From positions 62,001 to 126,000 of the forward strand of contig NZ_JAIVFT010000011.1 in NCBI RefSeq assembly GCF_020829665.1: a stretch of 64,000 nucleotides of DNA, given 5' to 3'. Position 1 is the stretch's first letter, and each line of letters starts with the position of its first letter. Made by a program: the position numbers and the translations under genes. The DNA comes from Nostoc sp. CHAB 5824 (GTDB lineage Bacteria > Cyanobacteriota > Cyanobacteriia > Cyanobacteriales > Nostocaceae). Under the pieces are notes generated by a model. The model saw only the letters and a list, made by a program, of their open reading frames with translations, did no database searches and was not told where the DNA came from. Below are positions 53,034 to 63,377 of this stretch, in pieces.

Positions 53034-56000
53034 TTAGGCAATCACAGTAATATTTGCACTACTAAGCTCTGCCTTATTTGAGAACAGTGCTATTTGAACT
53101 TGTGCTGTACCACCCAATCCATCTTTATCAAAGAATAGGTCACCCGTAGCTTGATTGTAGATGAAGCGATCGCCTGCGGTTGTCGCATTGATACCAAGTC
53201 GGAACAAGCCCGAATCAAGTGTAGTATCCTGAGATTGGCCCAGTCCGAATTCTGCCTTGGAAACGAAGATAGTATCATCTCCAAGAGTAAAATCAACGAT
53301 GCTATCATAGCCTCCAGTGCGGCTACCAGTCAGATCAAAGCTATCTCGCCCAGTTCCACCACTCAATACATCTCGACCAATTCCACCAGCTAGTAAATCA
53401 TCACCTGCACCACCAAATAAGGTGTCATTACCTAAGTTACCAAAGAGGCTATCATTGCCATCAACTCCATTCAATGTGTTAGCGCCACCATTTCCTATGA
53501 GGATGTTATTAAAGCTGTTACCAGTAGCATTGATTGCCGAGCTTCCAATCAGGGTTAAGTTCTCCAGGTTATTTCCCAACACCCAACTCACCGAAGAATT
53601 GACTAAATCTGTGCCTGCATTTAAGCCTTCAGTAATAATATCGTTGAGGTTGTCTACCGTGTAAATGTCATTGCCAACTCCACCATCAAGACTGTCAATC
53701 CCTGCACCTCCATCCAAGGTGTCATCGCCAACACCGCCGAACAAGGTGTCATTACCTGAGCTACCAAAGATGCTATCGTTGCCATCAACTCCATTCAAGA
53801 TATTAGCGCCACCATTTCCAATCAGGATGTTATTAAAGCTGTTACCAGTAGCATTGATTGCCGAGCTTCCAGTCAGGGTCAAGTTCTCCAGGTTATTTCC
53901 TAACACCCAACTCACGGAAGACTTAACTAAATCTGTGCCTGCATTTAAGCCTTCAGTAATAATATCGTTCAGGTTATCTACGGTGTAAATGTCATTGCCA
54001 ACTCCACCATCAAGATTGTCAATCCCTGCACCTGCATCCAAGGTGTCATCGCCTACACCACCCAATAAGGTGTCATTGCCTGCACCACCAATTAGGCTAT
54101 CATTGCCATCAACTCCATTCAAGATGTTAACGCCAGTATTTCCAATCAGGATGTTATTAAGGCTGTTACCAGTACCATTGATTGCCGAGCTTCCAGTCAG
54201 GGTCAAGTTCTCCAGATTATCTGCCAACACCCAACTCACGGAAGACTTGACTAAATCTGTGCCTGCATTTAAGCCTTCGCCAATAATATCGCTGAAGTTA
54301 TCTACGGTGTAAATGTCATTGCCGGCTCCACCATCAACAGTGTCAGCTCCTAAACCTCCATCCAAGGTGTCATTGCCTGCACCGCCCAACAAGGTGTCAT
54401 TACCTGAGCTACCAAAGAGGCTATCATTGCCATCAACTCCATTCAAGAGGTTAGCGCCAGTATTTCCAATCAGGATGTTATTAAGGCTGTTACCAGTACC
54501 ATTGATTGCCAAGCTTCCAGTCAGGGTCAACTTCTCCAGGTTATTTCCTAATACCCAACTCACTGAAGAATTGACTAAATCTGTGCCTGCATTTAAGCCT
54601 TCAATAATCGCATCGTTCAGGTTGTCTACGGTGTAAATATCGTTGCCGGCTCCACCATCAAGGCTATCAGCTCCCAAACCTCCATCTAAGGTGTCATTGC
54701 CTGCACCGCCCAATAAGGTGTCACTGCTTGAATCACCAAAGAGGTTATCGTTGCCATTTTCTCCGCTCAAGGTGTTAGCGGCAGTATTTCCATTCAAGAT
54801 GTTATTAAAACTGTTACCAGTACCATTGATTGCCCCGGTACCATTCAGGGTCAAGTTCTCCAGGTTATTTCCCAACACCCAGCTCACGGAAGACTTGACT
54901 AAATCTGTGCCTGCATTTAAACCTTCAGTAATAGTGTCGCCGATGCTGTCCACAGTATAAGTGTCATTGCCTTTACCACCAATGAGACTGTCAGTTCCTG
55001 TACCACCATCTAAGAAATCATTTCCATCGCCGCCATCGAGAGTGTCGTTATCACCTAGTCCTTGCAGTGTGTCATTGCCCAACAATCCTGAGATGATATC
55101 CATATTCACCGTACCAGTCAGGTTGTCTGCACTAGAAGTGCCATTATTCGCATTTGTGACTTCATTAATGGTCAAGTTGACAGTAGCAGTGCTACTGCCT
55201 CCGTGCCCATCACTTATGGTGTAAGTGAAACCATCGGAGCCATAATAGTTTTCGACAGGGGTATAAGTGTAAGTACTATTACCGTTGTTAACTAAGCTTC
55301 CTTGGCTAGGTTGGGTAAAGCTAGTAATGCTCAATGCGTCACTGACATCCACATCTGTATCATTGCTTAACAGAGTAGTAGCGTTAATGATAATGGGTGT
55401 GTTTTTGTTTGTGGTGATGCTGTCGTTAACAGCAACAGGAGCATCATTCACTGCTGTGATATTAATATTGCGGGTAACGACGGTACTATTAGCAGCCCCA
55501 TCATTAACTATAAAACTGATGGTACGAGATGTGAGACTGGGGTTATCACTACTGTTGGTATAAGCAACCGAACGCAGTGCGGTTTGATAATTAGCAACGC
55601 TAGAACTGCCAGTTAGGGTTAAAACGCCTGTGCTGCTGTTGTAGCTGCCCGTAATCCCATTTTGGTTGGTGAAGACCAGGGTATCTTGAGCCGAAATAAA
55701 GCCACTGGTAATGCTGACGGTGGTACTGGAGAGGTTAGGGGAGTCCACATCGCTGACGGTGATGCCTGAGTCAATGGCTGTAGTGGCGTTCTCTGTGTAT
55801 GCCAGGGCAGAGTTCGTGGCAGTAGCAACGGGAGCATCATTCACTGCCGTGATATTAATGTTGCGGGTAACGACGGTACTATTAGCAGCCCCATCATTAA
55901 CTATAAAACTGATGGTACGAGATGTAAGACTGGGGTTATCACTGCTGTTGCTATAAGTAACCGAACGCAGTGCGGTTTGATAATTAGCAACGGTGGAACT

Positions 56001-57779
56001 ACCAGTTAGGGTTAAAACGCCTGTGCTGCTGTTGTAGCTGCCCGTAATCCCATTTTGGTTAGTGAAGGCAAGGGTATCTTGAGCAGCAATAAAGCCACTG
56101 GTAATGTTGAGGGTGGCAATAGCCAGGTTGTCTGAGTCTACATCGCTGATGGTGATGCCTGAATCGATGGCTGTAGGGACGTTCTCGGTGTATGCCAGGG
56201 CAGAGTTGGTAGTAGTAGCAACGGGCGCATCATTTACTGCCGTGATATTAATATTGCGGGTAAAGGCGGTACTATTAGCGCTTCCATCATTAACTATAAA
56301 GCTGATGGTACGAGGTGTGAGACTGGGGTTATCACTGCTGTTGCTATAAGTAACCGAACGCAGTGCGGTTTGATAATTAGCAACGGTAGAACTGCCAGTT
56401 AAGGTTAAAACGCCTGTACTGCTGTTGTAGCTGCCCGTAATCCCATTTTGGTTGGTGAAGGCAAGGGTATCTTGAGCAGCAATAAAGCCACTGCTAATGT
56501 TGACGGTGGCACTAGCCAGGTTGTCTGAGTCTACATCGCTGATGGTGATGACTGAGTCAATGCCTGTAGTGGCGTTCTCGGTGTATGCCAGGGCAGAGAC
56601 AGAACCAGAGGTGATTGTTGGGGGAGCTCCACTTTTGTATAGTTGGGCATATATCCCTCCATTTTCTATTTCCTCGTTTTGACCATAACTAGTCCAGGAA
56701 ACGACAAAGTCCCCCCCTGCATTCATCGCTACTGTGGGAATACTTTGGTCATTGGTGGTGATGGTATTGGCCTTAAATTCGCCCCCTTGAGGCAGCCCAG
56801 CACTGTTGTAGCGTTGGGCATATATCCCAAAGCCAGACTCGTCTTGACCAGAGCTTTGCCAGGAAATGACAAAATCCCCCCCTGCATTCATCGCTACTTT
56901 GGGGTTAATTTGATCGCTAGTGGTGTTACTATTGACCTTAAATTCGCTCCCTTGAGGCAGCCCAGCACTGTTGTAGCGTTGGGCATATATCCCAAAGCCA
57001 GATCCGTCTTGATTATTGCTTTGCCAAGAAATAACAAAGTTTCCATTTGTATCCACCGCTACCGTGGGGTTAACTTGACTGTCGGTGGTTCTGGTATTGA
57101 CCTTAAATTCTGGGATGTCTTTAGCATCCCCATTACTGTCGTAGCGTCGGGCATATATCCCATTACTAGACCCGTCTTGACCATTGCTAGCCCAGGAAAT
57201 GATAAAGTCTCCCTCTGCATTAATTGCTACTGTGGGATAATATTGAGCTTCGGTAGTATAGGTATTAACCTTAAATTCACCCCCTTGAGCCGCCCCAGAA
57301 CTGTCGTAGAGTCGGGCATATATCTCAAAACCAGACCCGTCCAGATCAAAGCTAGTCCAGGAAATGACAAAGTTCCCCCCTGCATTCATCGCTACTGTGG
57401 GGTTCAATAGAAGGCTGTTGATATCAGTATTGACCTGAAATTCCTCCCCTTCAGGCTCCCCATCACTTTTGTAGCGTTGGGCATATATCCCATTACTAGA
57501 CCCGAACTCATCAAAACTAGTCCAAGAAATAACAAAGTTTCCAGTTCCATCTATCGCTACTGCGGAGTTAGATTGAGCGGTGGTAGTGGTGGTATTGACC
57601 TGAAATTCCTCCCCTTCAGGCTCCCCATCACTTTTGTAGCGTTGGGCATATATCCCATTACTAGACCCGAACTCATCAAAACTAGTCCAAGAAATGACAA
57701 AGTTCCCAGCTGCATCTATCGCTACTGTGGAGTTAGATTGATTGCCGGTGGTGTAAGTATTGACTTGAAATTCAGTCAT
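53034..57779 (-). CDS. Giant secreted RTX / cadherin-like repeat protein
   Basis: A 1581-residue protein without a signal peptide. Residues 1-380 hold seven repeats of about 53 residues (pattern EFQVNT..TVAIDAAGNFVISWTS), probably beta-propeller blades. Then come three near-identical 131-residue cadherin-like repeats (units containing VTYSNSSDNPSL and NGITGSYNSSTGVLTL), an Ig/cadherin-like domain (SNDTDVD, YYGSDGFTYTISDGHGG), and five 108-residue RTX superrepeats (GGAGNDTLDGG nonapeptides plus SSVSWVLGNNLENLTL). The last 90 residues carry the type I secretion signal. It is probably a calcium-stiffened surface adhesin or S-layer-type protein. The 324-bp and 393-bp DNA repeats indicate growth by tandem duplication. 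AGAGG precedes the start. Confidence 0.9.
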   Translation of the reverse strand: MTEFQVNTYTTGNQSNSTVAIDAAGNFVISWTSFDEFGSSNGIYAQRYKSDGEPEGEEFQVNTTTTTAQSNSAVAIDGTGNFVISWTSFDEFGSSNGIYAQRYKSDGEPEGEEFQVNTDINSLLLNPTVAMNAGGNFVISWTSFDLDGSGFEIYARLYDSSGAAQGGEFKVNTYTTEAQYYPTVAINAEGDFIISWASNGQDGSSNGIYARRYDSNGDAKDIPEFKVNTRTTDSQVNPTVAVDTNGNFVISWQSNNQDGSGFGIYAQRYNSAGLPQGSEFKVNSNTTSDQINPKVAMNAGGDFVISWQSSGQDESGFGIYAQRYNSAGLPQGGEFKANTITTNDQSIPTVAMNAGGDFVVSWTSYGQNEEIENGGIYAQLYKSGAPPTITSGSVSALAYTENATTGIDSVITISDVDSDNLASATVNISSGFIAAQDTLAFTNQNGITGSYNSSTGVLTLTGSSTVANYQTALRSVTYSNSSDNPSLTPRTISFIVNDGSANSTAFTRNINITAVNDAPVATTTNSALAYTENVPTAIDSGITISDVDSDNLAIATLNITSGFIAAQDTLAFTNQNGITGSYNSSTGVLTLTGSSTVANYQTALRSVTYSNSSDNPSLTSRTISFIVNDGAANSTVVTRNINITAVNDAPVATATNSALAYTENATTAIDSGITVSDVDSPNLSSTTVSITSGFISAQDTLVFTNQNGITGSYNSSTGVLTLTGSSSVANYQTALRSVAYTNSSDNPSLTSRTISFIVNDGAANSTVVTRNINITAVNDAPVAVNDSITTNKNTPIIINATTLLSNDTDVDVSDALSITSFTQPSQGSLVNNGNSTYTYTPVENYYGSDGFTYTISDGHGGSSTATVNLTINEVTNANNGTSSADNLTGTVNMDIISGLLGNDTLQGLGDNDTLDGGDGNDFLDGGTGTDSLIGGKGNDTYTVDSIGDTITEGLNAGTDLVKSSVSWVLGNNLENLTLNGTGAINGTGNSFNNILNGNTAANTLSGENGNDNLFGDSSSDTLLGGAGNDTLDGGLGADSLDGGAGNDIYTVDNLNDAIIEGLNAGTDLVNSSVSWVLGNNLEKLTLTGSLAINGTGNSLNNILIGNTGANLLNGVDGNDSLFGSSGNDTLLGGAGNDTLDGGLGADTVDGGAGNDIYTVDNFSDIIGEGLNAGTDLVKSSVSWVLADNLENLTLTGSSAINGTGNSLNNILIGNTGVNILNGVDGNDSLIGGAGNDTLLGGVGDDTLDAGAGIDNLDGGVGNDIYTVDNLNDIITEGLNAGTDLVKSSVSWVLGNNLENLTLTGSSAINATGNSFNNILIGNGGANILNGVDGNDSIFGSSGNDTLFGGVGDDTLDGGAGIDSLDGGVGNDIYTVDNLNDIITEGLNAGTDLVNSSVSWVLGNNLENLTLIGSSAINATGNSFNNILIGNGGANTLNGVDGNDSLFGNLGNDTLFGGAGDDLLAGGIGRDVLSGGTGRDSFDLTGSRTGGYDSIVDFTLGDDTIFVSKAEFGLGQSQDTTLDSGLFRLGINATTAGDRFIYNQATGDLFFDKDGLGGTAQVQIALFSNKAELSSANITVIA
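53341..54960 (-). repeat. Five tandem 324-bp (108-residue) RTX superrepeats
   Basis: Boundaries recur every 324 bp (for example 53665, 53989, 54313 and 54637). The copies differ by only a few substitutions each, so they arose by recent tandem duplication or are homogenised by gene conversion. Confidence 0.75.
55430..56608 (-). repeat. Three tandem 393-bp cadherin-like repeats
   Basis: Copies recur every 393 bp (131 residues), for example near 55711, 56104 and 56497. They are close to identical at the DNA level. Confidence 0.75.
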
Positions 57780-58790
57780 GAAAAAACCTCTGAAAAAACT
57801 AAAAATTTAATTTCAACAATTACGGTCTGATGAGGCACACTCTTTAGTAATTAGGAATCACCACACTCGGTAACAGCGAGTAGTTAAACTCTGGTGCAAT
57901 AAATGCTTGGCGGACGGATTTCTTTTCGTTCCTGATTCAAAACTATCGGACGCTGTACACTAGGGAGAAACTGCACATCATAAAGTTATTGACAGGCTGT
58001 CGTGAACTTCAGCATTCCCACCTGCTGCTACGCGCATTGTCTCGCTCTTAAGGCTAGGTAGTCTTTGTTTGTGAGCCAGCAACTTCCTAGTCTGTTAGTG
58101 ATCGCGCACCGTCTCGTAGAGAAGCGGCACGTTAGCGGAGCGGAACCCAGCACGGAAATTTTGCACCATTTGGGATGCTCCTGTAGTCAGTGGCTTTAGC
58201 CGTTGAAATTGAGCGATTTATCGCTTACTACAAAGCTCTTAGAATTAATGACACAGGCTACTAAGCGTGTCATTATTGTCAATAAACAAACCTGTATCAG
58301 GAACAACACCTAAACAAAGGAATTGCCCCCGATAACAGGTCGCACCGCGATAAAGCTGCACCGTATCTAAATCTTTGTAAACATTTTGAACTTAGTTTTT
58401 TAGAATGTCCTAGTGGTAAGTTTTATTTGGCATGCTACTGTTATAATAAAGACTATTTTTATTAAAAAAACCTGTATATATACTGAATATAAAACTTGGT
58501 CAAAACTTTAATAAGTTGCAATCTGAGCCAGCAGGTTTGTTCGTATAGCCTCGCAGCCCATCGTAGACATCGCCAGCCGCTGTATTGGATATTAAGCCGA
58601 GATACGTGTAAGTGCGATTCCTTGGCTTGAGATGAATAGAGGTAAAAGTAGCAAGGCTAACACAATCTGCCAAGCAACGTCTGAAATTCCTGCTAAAAAA
58701 GGATTATAAAAATAAAATTGCTATTTGACCCGAAATTACCCAAAAAAAGCTTATTTTGGTATGCCATTTGAAGTGTACGGCGGAGGTAGA
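57780..58790. other. 1-kb spacer between the giant RTX gene and cysC
   Basis: Contains the promoter and ribosome site of the RTX gene, a repeat block at about 58030-58150 with motifs (CGTCTCGTAGAGAAGCGG, TAGCGGAGCGG) related to those at 32.9 and 37.7 kb, and AT-rich DNA at 58420-58500. No ORF or RNA gene was recognised. Confidence 0.45.
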
Positions 58791-59345
58791 ATGAGACAAC
58801 AAGAGTATGGCGTGACAGTATGGTTCACTGGTCTAAGTGGTGCAGGTAAAACTACTATCTGCCAATTCGTGGAAAAGGAGCTGCGGATACAGGGATACAA
58901 AGTTGAAGTTCTGGATGGCGATGCGGTACGTCAAAACCTATGCAAGGGATTGGGTTTTAGTAAAGAGGCTCGAGAAGAAAATATTCGGCGCATTGGCTTT
59001 GTGGCTCACCTTCTTGCCAGAAATAATATAATTGTATTGGTTTCAGCCATTTCACCTTACCGTGAAATTCGGGAAGAAGTGCGCCAAAGTATTCCATCTT
59101 TCATTGAAGTTTACGTGAATGCGTCATTAGAAGTTTGTGAACAGCGAGACGTAAAAGGGTTATATAAAAAAGCAAGATCCGGGGAGATTAAGCACTTCAC
59201 TGGTATTGATGATCCTTATGAAATACCACTCTGTCCGGAAGTCGAATGCAAAACTAACCAAGAAAGCGTTGCCCAAAGTGCAACTAAGGTTTTAGAAAAG
59301 CTGGAAGAGTTAGATTATATACTTGCTAGAGTAAATGAGTTATGA
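58791..59345 (+). CDS. cysC: Adenylylsulfate (APS) kinase
   Basis: A 184-residue enzyme. I chose the ATG at 58791 because GGAGGT precedes it; in-frame TTG 58725 and ATG 58761 would add 22 or 10 residues. The P-loop is FTGLSGAGKTT, followed by VEVLDGDAVRQNL, the Asp-Gly-Asp APS site, and FSKEAREENIRRIGFVAHLL; the lid motif is GLYKKARSGEIKHFTGIDDPYE. It phosphorylates APS to PAPS for sulfation or sulfur assimilation. No other cys genes are adjacent. The stop codon lies inside a terminator hairpin. Confidence 0.93.
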   Translation: MRQQEYGVTVWFTGLSGAGKTTICQFVEKELRIQGYKVEVLDGDAVRQNLCKGLGFSKEAREENIRRIGFVAHLLARNNIIVLVSAISPYREIREEVRQSIPSFIEVYVNASLEVCEQRDVKGLYKKARSGEIKHFTGIDDPYEIPLCPEVECKTNQESVAQSATKVLEKLEELDYILARVNEL

Positions 59346-59370
59346 GTTAAAAAAAGTTTTTAACTCATAA
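59340..59370. terminator. Terminator overlapping the cysC stop codon
   Basis: TTATGAGTTAAAAA (59340-59353) pairs with 59357-59370, a 14-bp stem with a 3-base loop, and a T-run (T5) in the right arm. It lies between convergent cysC and the ABC1 kinase gene, so it probably serves both. Confidence 0.7.
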
Positions 59371-59376
59371 CTTTTA

Positions 59377-61377
59377 CTAGGATGCCAATAATTGCCGAAT
59401 TAATCTAGCTACAGCCTTTTGTGTAAAGCGGCTGGCAATTTGTTGGCCCAAACGTTGTACATCTGAATTTACCAATAACTGGGCAATTTGGGGTGCAAAT
59501 TGCACTGGGTCAAAACCTCGTGTTTCTCGGAGAATCCCTAATATACGTTTGATATGCTCCAAGGTTTGTTGTTGCTCAACAGTCGCCACTGGAGTTTCAT
59601 TAACTGCTGTCAACCCAACGCGTTCTCGCAGCAAATAGGTGAAGTTATGCAAAACATTTTTACCTAAAGCATCGAGTCCGTTAACAGATTCATCTACTAG
59701 TTTGTCACGAATGAAAGCACCTCGTTCCGATGACAGAAATTCTATGCCCTGATTCAGCACTAAGTTGAAGTCATAGTCTTGACTGTTACGCGCATTACGC
59801 AACAAGTTTTCTAAGCGGTTCCAGCGAAATCTGCCATCTTTAAAGAGCAAATCTTGCAATGATGCTCTTAATTGCGGTGCTGGGTCTGTTAACAGGCGTT
59901 TGGAAACGTAAGGATAAGCTTCGCTGAGAACTTTAAAGTTAGGATCTATATATATTGCAATGCCTTCAAGGGTTACGAGGGAGCGAATAATTAAAGCGTA
60001 GTAAGGCGGTACACGGAAAGGATACTCATACATCAAAGCCGATAGTTCATCGGTGATGCTTTTAATGTTAAGTTCGGCAACACTGGCTCCTTGGGCATCA
60101 GCAAAGACTCTCGCAAAAGCTGGGATAATGGGTGTTAAATCGGTTTCTGGTGATAAGAAATCTAACTTAACGTAGTCTTTTGCTAATCCTTCAAAGTCGC
60201 GGTTGACGACGTGGACGATCGCTTCAATTAATCCATAACGCTGTGGTGGCTTAATTTCGCTCATCATCCCAAAATCAAGATAAGCTAATTTGCCATCCGT
60301 TGTCGCTAACAAATTACCAGGGTGGGGATCTGCATGGAAAAATCCATGTTCTAGCAGCTGGCGCAGGGAACACTGCACACCCACTTCAATCAGATAACGA
60401 GCATCTATGCCTTGGGCGCTAATTTCTTCTGTCTGGGTTAATTTAGTGCCGTTAATCCACTCCATCGTCAAGACGCGGCGATTGGTGTATTCCCAGTAAA
60501 TTTTCGGTACATATACGTCTTTAATGTGACCGTATAACTGGAAAAATCGCTCGGCATTTTCACCCTCATGGATGTAATCCATCTCTTCAAAGATGCGATC
60601 GCCTAATTCATCGAGAATCCCAACTAAGTCACTTCTTACCCGTTTGACCTTTTTCTGCACCCAAGCGGCGAGATTACGCAAGATATACAAATCAATGGTG
60701 ATCCCCTCTCTTAAGTCGGGGCGTTGAACTTTAACAGCGACTTCTTCACCAGTTTTGAGCTTACCTTTATAAACTTGCCCCAATGATGCCGCAGCAATTG
60801 GCTGGGCGGAGAGTTCCGCGTAAACCTCTTCCGGAGGTGCGCCCAGTTCTTCTTTGATAAACTGGTAAGCAATTTCGTTGGGAAAAGGTGGTAATTGGTC
60901 TTGTAGCTTAGTTAGTTCTTCTAGGTATACGGGAGGAACTAGATCCGGTCTGGTGGACAAAGCTTGCCCAATTTTGATGTAAGCAGGCCCCAGTTGGGTC
61001 AGCAATACTCGTAGCTGAGTGGCTCGGCGACGGTCATTTTTGACGACAATTCCCCGTTTACTATCCGACCACAGCCCAAAAGCAAAGGATAGAGTTGGCC
61101 CCAACACGGCGAAAATCCGCCGTAAAACTTGCACTTTTCTGTTTTGGTAATGCGCCGCTATGCCCACGGGATCGTAAAGCGTCTCAGGTTGGGCTGTTGT
61201 CCTCACTTTTTGGGCGGCTAAGAGTTTTGGCGAGCGCACAACTAAGCTTGGTGTACCATTTTCTGGTACTACATCAATAACGTCCAGTTCGCCTCGGAGA
61301 TTTGTGCCGTTGCCATTGTCCTCCTGAATCGGTCGGGAACTAGGGGGAAGTGTCTTAACAATCATGAAGAAGGCCAC
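59377..61377 (-). CDS. ABC1/UbiB-family atypical kinase
   Basis: A 666-residue protein; an in-frame ATG at 61365 (MIVKTLPPSSRPIQED) is an alternative start. The family signatures are KIGQALSTRPDLVPPVYLEEL (KxGQ, with the first helix), IAAASLGQVYKGKL (the AAAS nucleotide loop), VAVKVQRPDLRE (Lys), EMDYIHEGENAERF, HGFFHADPHPGNLL (catalytic HxDxHPGN) and LAYLDFGMMSE. The kinases support quinone or lipid biosynthesis in membranes; cyanobacterial members act in plastoquinone and tocopherol or stress pathways. The long N-terminal 70 residues are variable. Monocistronic. Confidence 0.9.
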   Translation of the reverse strand: MAFFMIVKTLPPSSRPIQEDNGNGTNLRGELDVIDVVPENGTPSLVVRSPKLLAAQKVRTTAQPETLYDPVGIAAHYQNRKVQVLRRIFAVLGPTLSFAFGLWSDSKRGIVVKNDRRRATQLRVLLTQLGPAYIKIGQALSTRPDLVPPVYLEELTKLQDQLPPFPNEIAYQFIKEELGAPPEEVYAELSAQPIAAASLGQVYKGKLKTGEEVAVKVQRPDLREGITIDLYILRNLAAWVQKKVKRVRSDLVGILDELGDRIFEEMDYIHEGENAERFFQLYGHIKDVYVPKIYWEYTNRRVLTMEWINGTKLTQTEEISAQGIDARYLIEVGVQCSLRQLLEHGFFHADPHPGNLLATTDGKLAYLDFGMMSEIKPPQRYGLIEAIVHVVNRDFEGLAKDYVKLDFLSPETDLTPIIPAFARVFADAQGASVAELNIKSITDELSALMYEYPFRVPPYYALIIRSLVTLEGIAIYIDPNFKVLSEAYPYVSKRLLTDPAPQLRASLQDLLFKDGRFRWNRLENLLRNARNSQDYDFNLVLNQGIEFLSSERGAFIRDKLVDESVNGLDALGKNVLHNFTYLLRERVGLTAVNETPVATVEQQQTLEHIKRILGILRETRGFDPVQFAPQIAQLLVNSDVQRLGQQIASRFTQKAVARLIRQLLAS

Positions 61378-61623
61378 CAGTCAGAACGATCACATTAAGT
61401 ATTGTAACAATATGTTGAGGGATTGGGCATGGGGCATAGGGCATTGATTATTTCCCCGTTGCTCCTCTGCGTCTTAAAAGTCCGCAGTACCAATAGGTCT
61501 GCTACACTTAAACGGGCATACTAGTTCAATAGTAGTTAAGTATTGCTAGTTGCTGAAAGATCATACTCATTGTCTTGTAAGTTAGAAGTATCCGGCATCT
61601 GTCCTCATGGAGAATTTGGCTTG

Positions 61624-63372
61624 ATGTTGCTCTGCCTGCGAATTGAAAACTTTGCCCTAATTGACCAACTGGAATTGGAATTTGGCGCGGGACTAAATGT
61701 GTTGACAGGTGAAACCGGCGCTGGAAAATCGATTATCTTGGATGCCATTGATGCGGCTTTGGGCGGTAAAGTCTCTAGTCGAGTCATTCGCACAGGGACA
61801 AGTCGGGCAATGGTAGAAGCCACTTTCACCTCAAACGCCCCCTTAGCTGCTTGGTTGACCGAACAAGAAATAGATTTGCTTGATGAAAATTCTGTAGTCA
61901 TTAGCCGAGAAATCACAGCCACTGCTACTAATATTCGTAGTCGATCGCGGGTGAATGGCGTGTTGGTAAATCGGCAGATTATGGGAGGAATGCGCGATCG
62001 CTTGGTGGAAATTACAGCCCAAGGTCAAACAGTACAAGTGGGACAATCTGCCCAAGTCCGCGACTGGTTAGATTTATATGGGGGTGATTCTCTGATGCAG
62101 CAGCGCCATAAGGTGGCCACGAGTTTTAGTGCTTACCAACAGGCGCATTTAGTACTAGAAAAACGCCGGACATCAGAACGGGAACGGTTGCAACAATTCG
62201 ACTTGCTCACCTATCAAGTGCAAGAACTCGGAGCAGCCAATCTCACCGAACCTAATGAATTAGAACAGTTGGGACAAGAACGGGAACGCCTGAATCATGT
62301 CGTCGATTTGCAACAGATGAGTTACAAGATTTATCAGGCTTTATATCAAAACGATAATGAAACTCCCGCCGCAGCAGATTTATTGGGAGACAGTGAGGCA
62401 ACATTAAATGACATGGTGGAATACGACACGCAACTGCAACCCCTATTGGAATTGGTGAGGGATGCACAAGCTGCGGTAATGGAAGTGGGAAGGCAGATTA
62501 ATGCCTACGGGGATGGTTTGGAAGCCGATCCGCATCGATTGGAAGAGGTGGAAGAACGAATTCAGGAATTAAAACAAATTTGCCGTAAGTATGGGCCGAC
62601 ACTAAAAGAAGCGATCGCCTATTACCAACGTATCCAAGGGGAATTAGCCCAACTTAACGACAGCGAACAATCTATCGAAAATCTAGAACAGCAAGAAAAG
62701 GCGTGTTTTGAAAAACTCACCCAAACAAGTAATCACTTAACTCAACTACGGAGTAAGGCGGCTGCTAATTTAGAATCACGTTTGATATCTCAACTCAAGC
62801 CCCTGGCGATGGAAAAAGTGCAGTTTCAGGTTGAAATAGTGCCAACTTCTCCTACTGCAATGGGAGCAGATAAAATTACCTTTATGTTTAGTCCAAACCC
62901 TGGAGAACCACTGCAACCTTTAACAGAAATTGCCTCTGGTGGGGAAATGAGCCGCTTTTTATTAGCATTAAAAGCTTGTTTTTCTCAGGTAGATGCGGCT
63001 GGGACAATGGTATTTGATGAAATTGATGTGGGGGTTTCGGGAAGGGTAGCTCAAGCGATCGCTGAAAAATTACACCAACTCAGTCAACGTAACCAAGTAT
63101 TGTGTGTTACTCACCAGCCTTTAGTTGCGGCAATGGCCGATCGCCATTTTCGCGTGGATAAGCAAACTATCAATCAAGGCAAAGGAAAAAAAGCCAACAA
63201 TGACAACGCCGAGCAGCGTACCGTTGTTAGAGTTACTACCTTGGATAACTTAAACACTCGCCGCGAAGAACTAGCGCAGTTAGCTGGTGGTAAATCTGCA
63301 AGTGACGCGATCGCTTTTGCAGAATCTCTGTTATTACAAGCTGCTAACCACCGTCGCGGAGGGCAAACTTAA
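61624..63372 (+). CDS. recN: DNA repair ATPase RecN
   Basis: A 582-residue SMC-like protein. I chose the ATG at 61624, right before MLLCLRIENFALIDQLELEF, over an upstream TTG at 61543 that would add 27 spacer-like residues. Walker A is GETGAGKSIILDAI. Two coiled-coil arms (about 150-250 and 310-400) flank a hinge-less bend. The signature motif is ASGGEMSRFLLALK, Walker B TMVFDEIDVGVSG, and the D-loop/switch VLCVTHQPLVAAMADRHFRV. RecN holds broken DNA ends and aids RecA-dependent repair. There is a Lys/Asn-rich insert, KGKKANNDN, near 525. Monocistronic. Confidence 0.95.
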   Translation: MLLCLRIENFALIDQLELEFGAGLNVLTGETGAGKSIILDAIDAALGGKVSSRVIRTGTSRAMVEATFTSNAPLAAWLTEQEIDLLDENSVVISREITATATNIRSRSRVNGVLVNRQIMGGMRDRLVEITAQGQTVQVGQSAQVRDWLDLYGGDSLMQQRHKVATSFSAYQQAHLVLEKRRTSERERLQQFDLLTYQVQELGAANLTEPNELEQLGQERERLNHVVDLQQMSYKIYQALYQNDNETPAAADLLGDSEATLNDMVEYDTQLQPLLELVRDAQAAVMEVGRQINAYGDGLEADPHRLEEVEERIQELKQICRKYGPTLKEAIAYYQRIQGELAQLNDSEQSIENLEQQEKACFEKLTQTSNHLTQLRSKAAANLESRLISQLKPLAMEKVQFQVEIVPTSPTAMGADKITFMFSPNPGEPLQPLTEIASGGEMSRFLLALKACFSQVDAAGTMVFDEIDVGVSGRVAQAIAEKLHQLSQRNQVLCVTHQPLVAAMADRHFRVDKQTINQGKGKKANNDNAEQRTVVRVTTLDNLNTRREELAQLAGGKSASDAIAFAESLLLQAANHRRGGQT

Positions 63373-63377
63373 CAAGT

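Noticed and set aside
53151..57410. Series of plus-strand frames opposite the giant RTX gene
   Set aside because: They repeat every 324 or 393 bp exactly with the repeats of the RTX gene, so they are antisense shadows.
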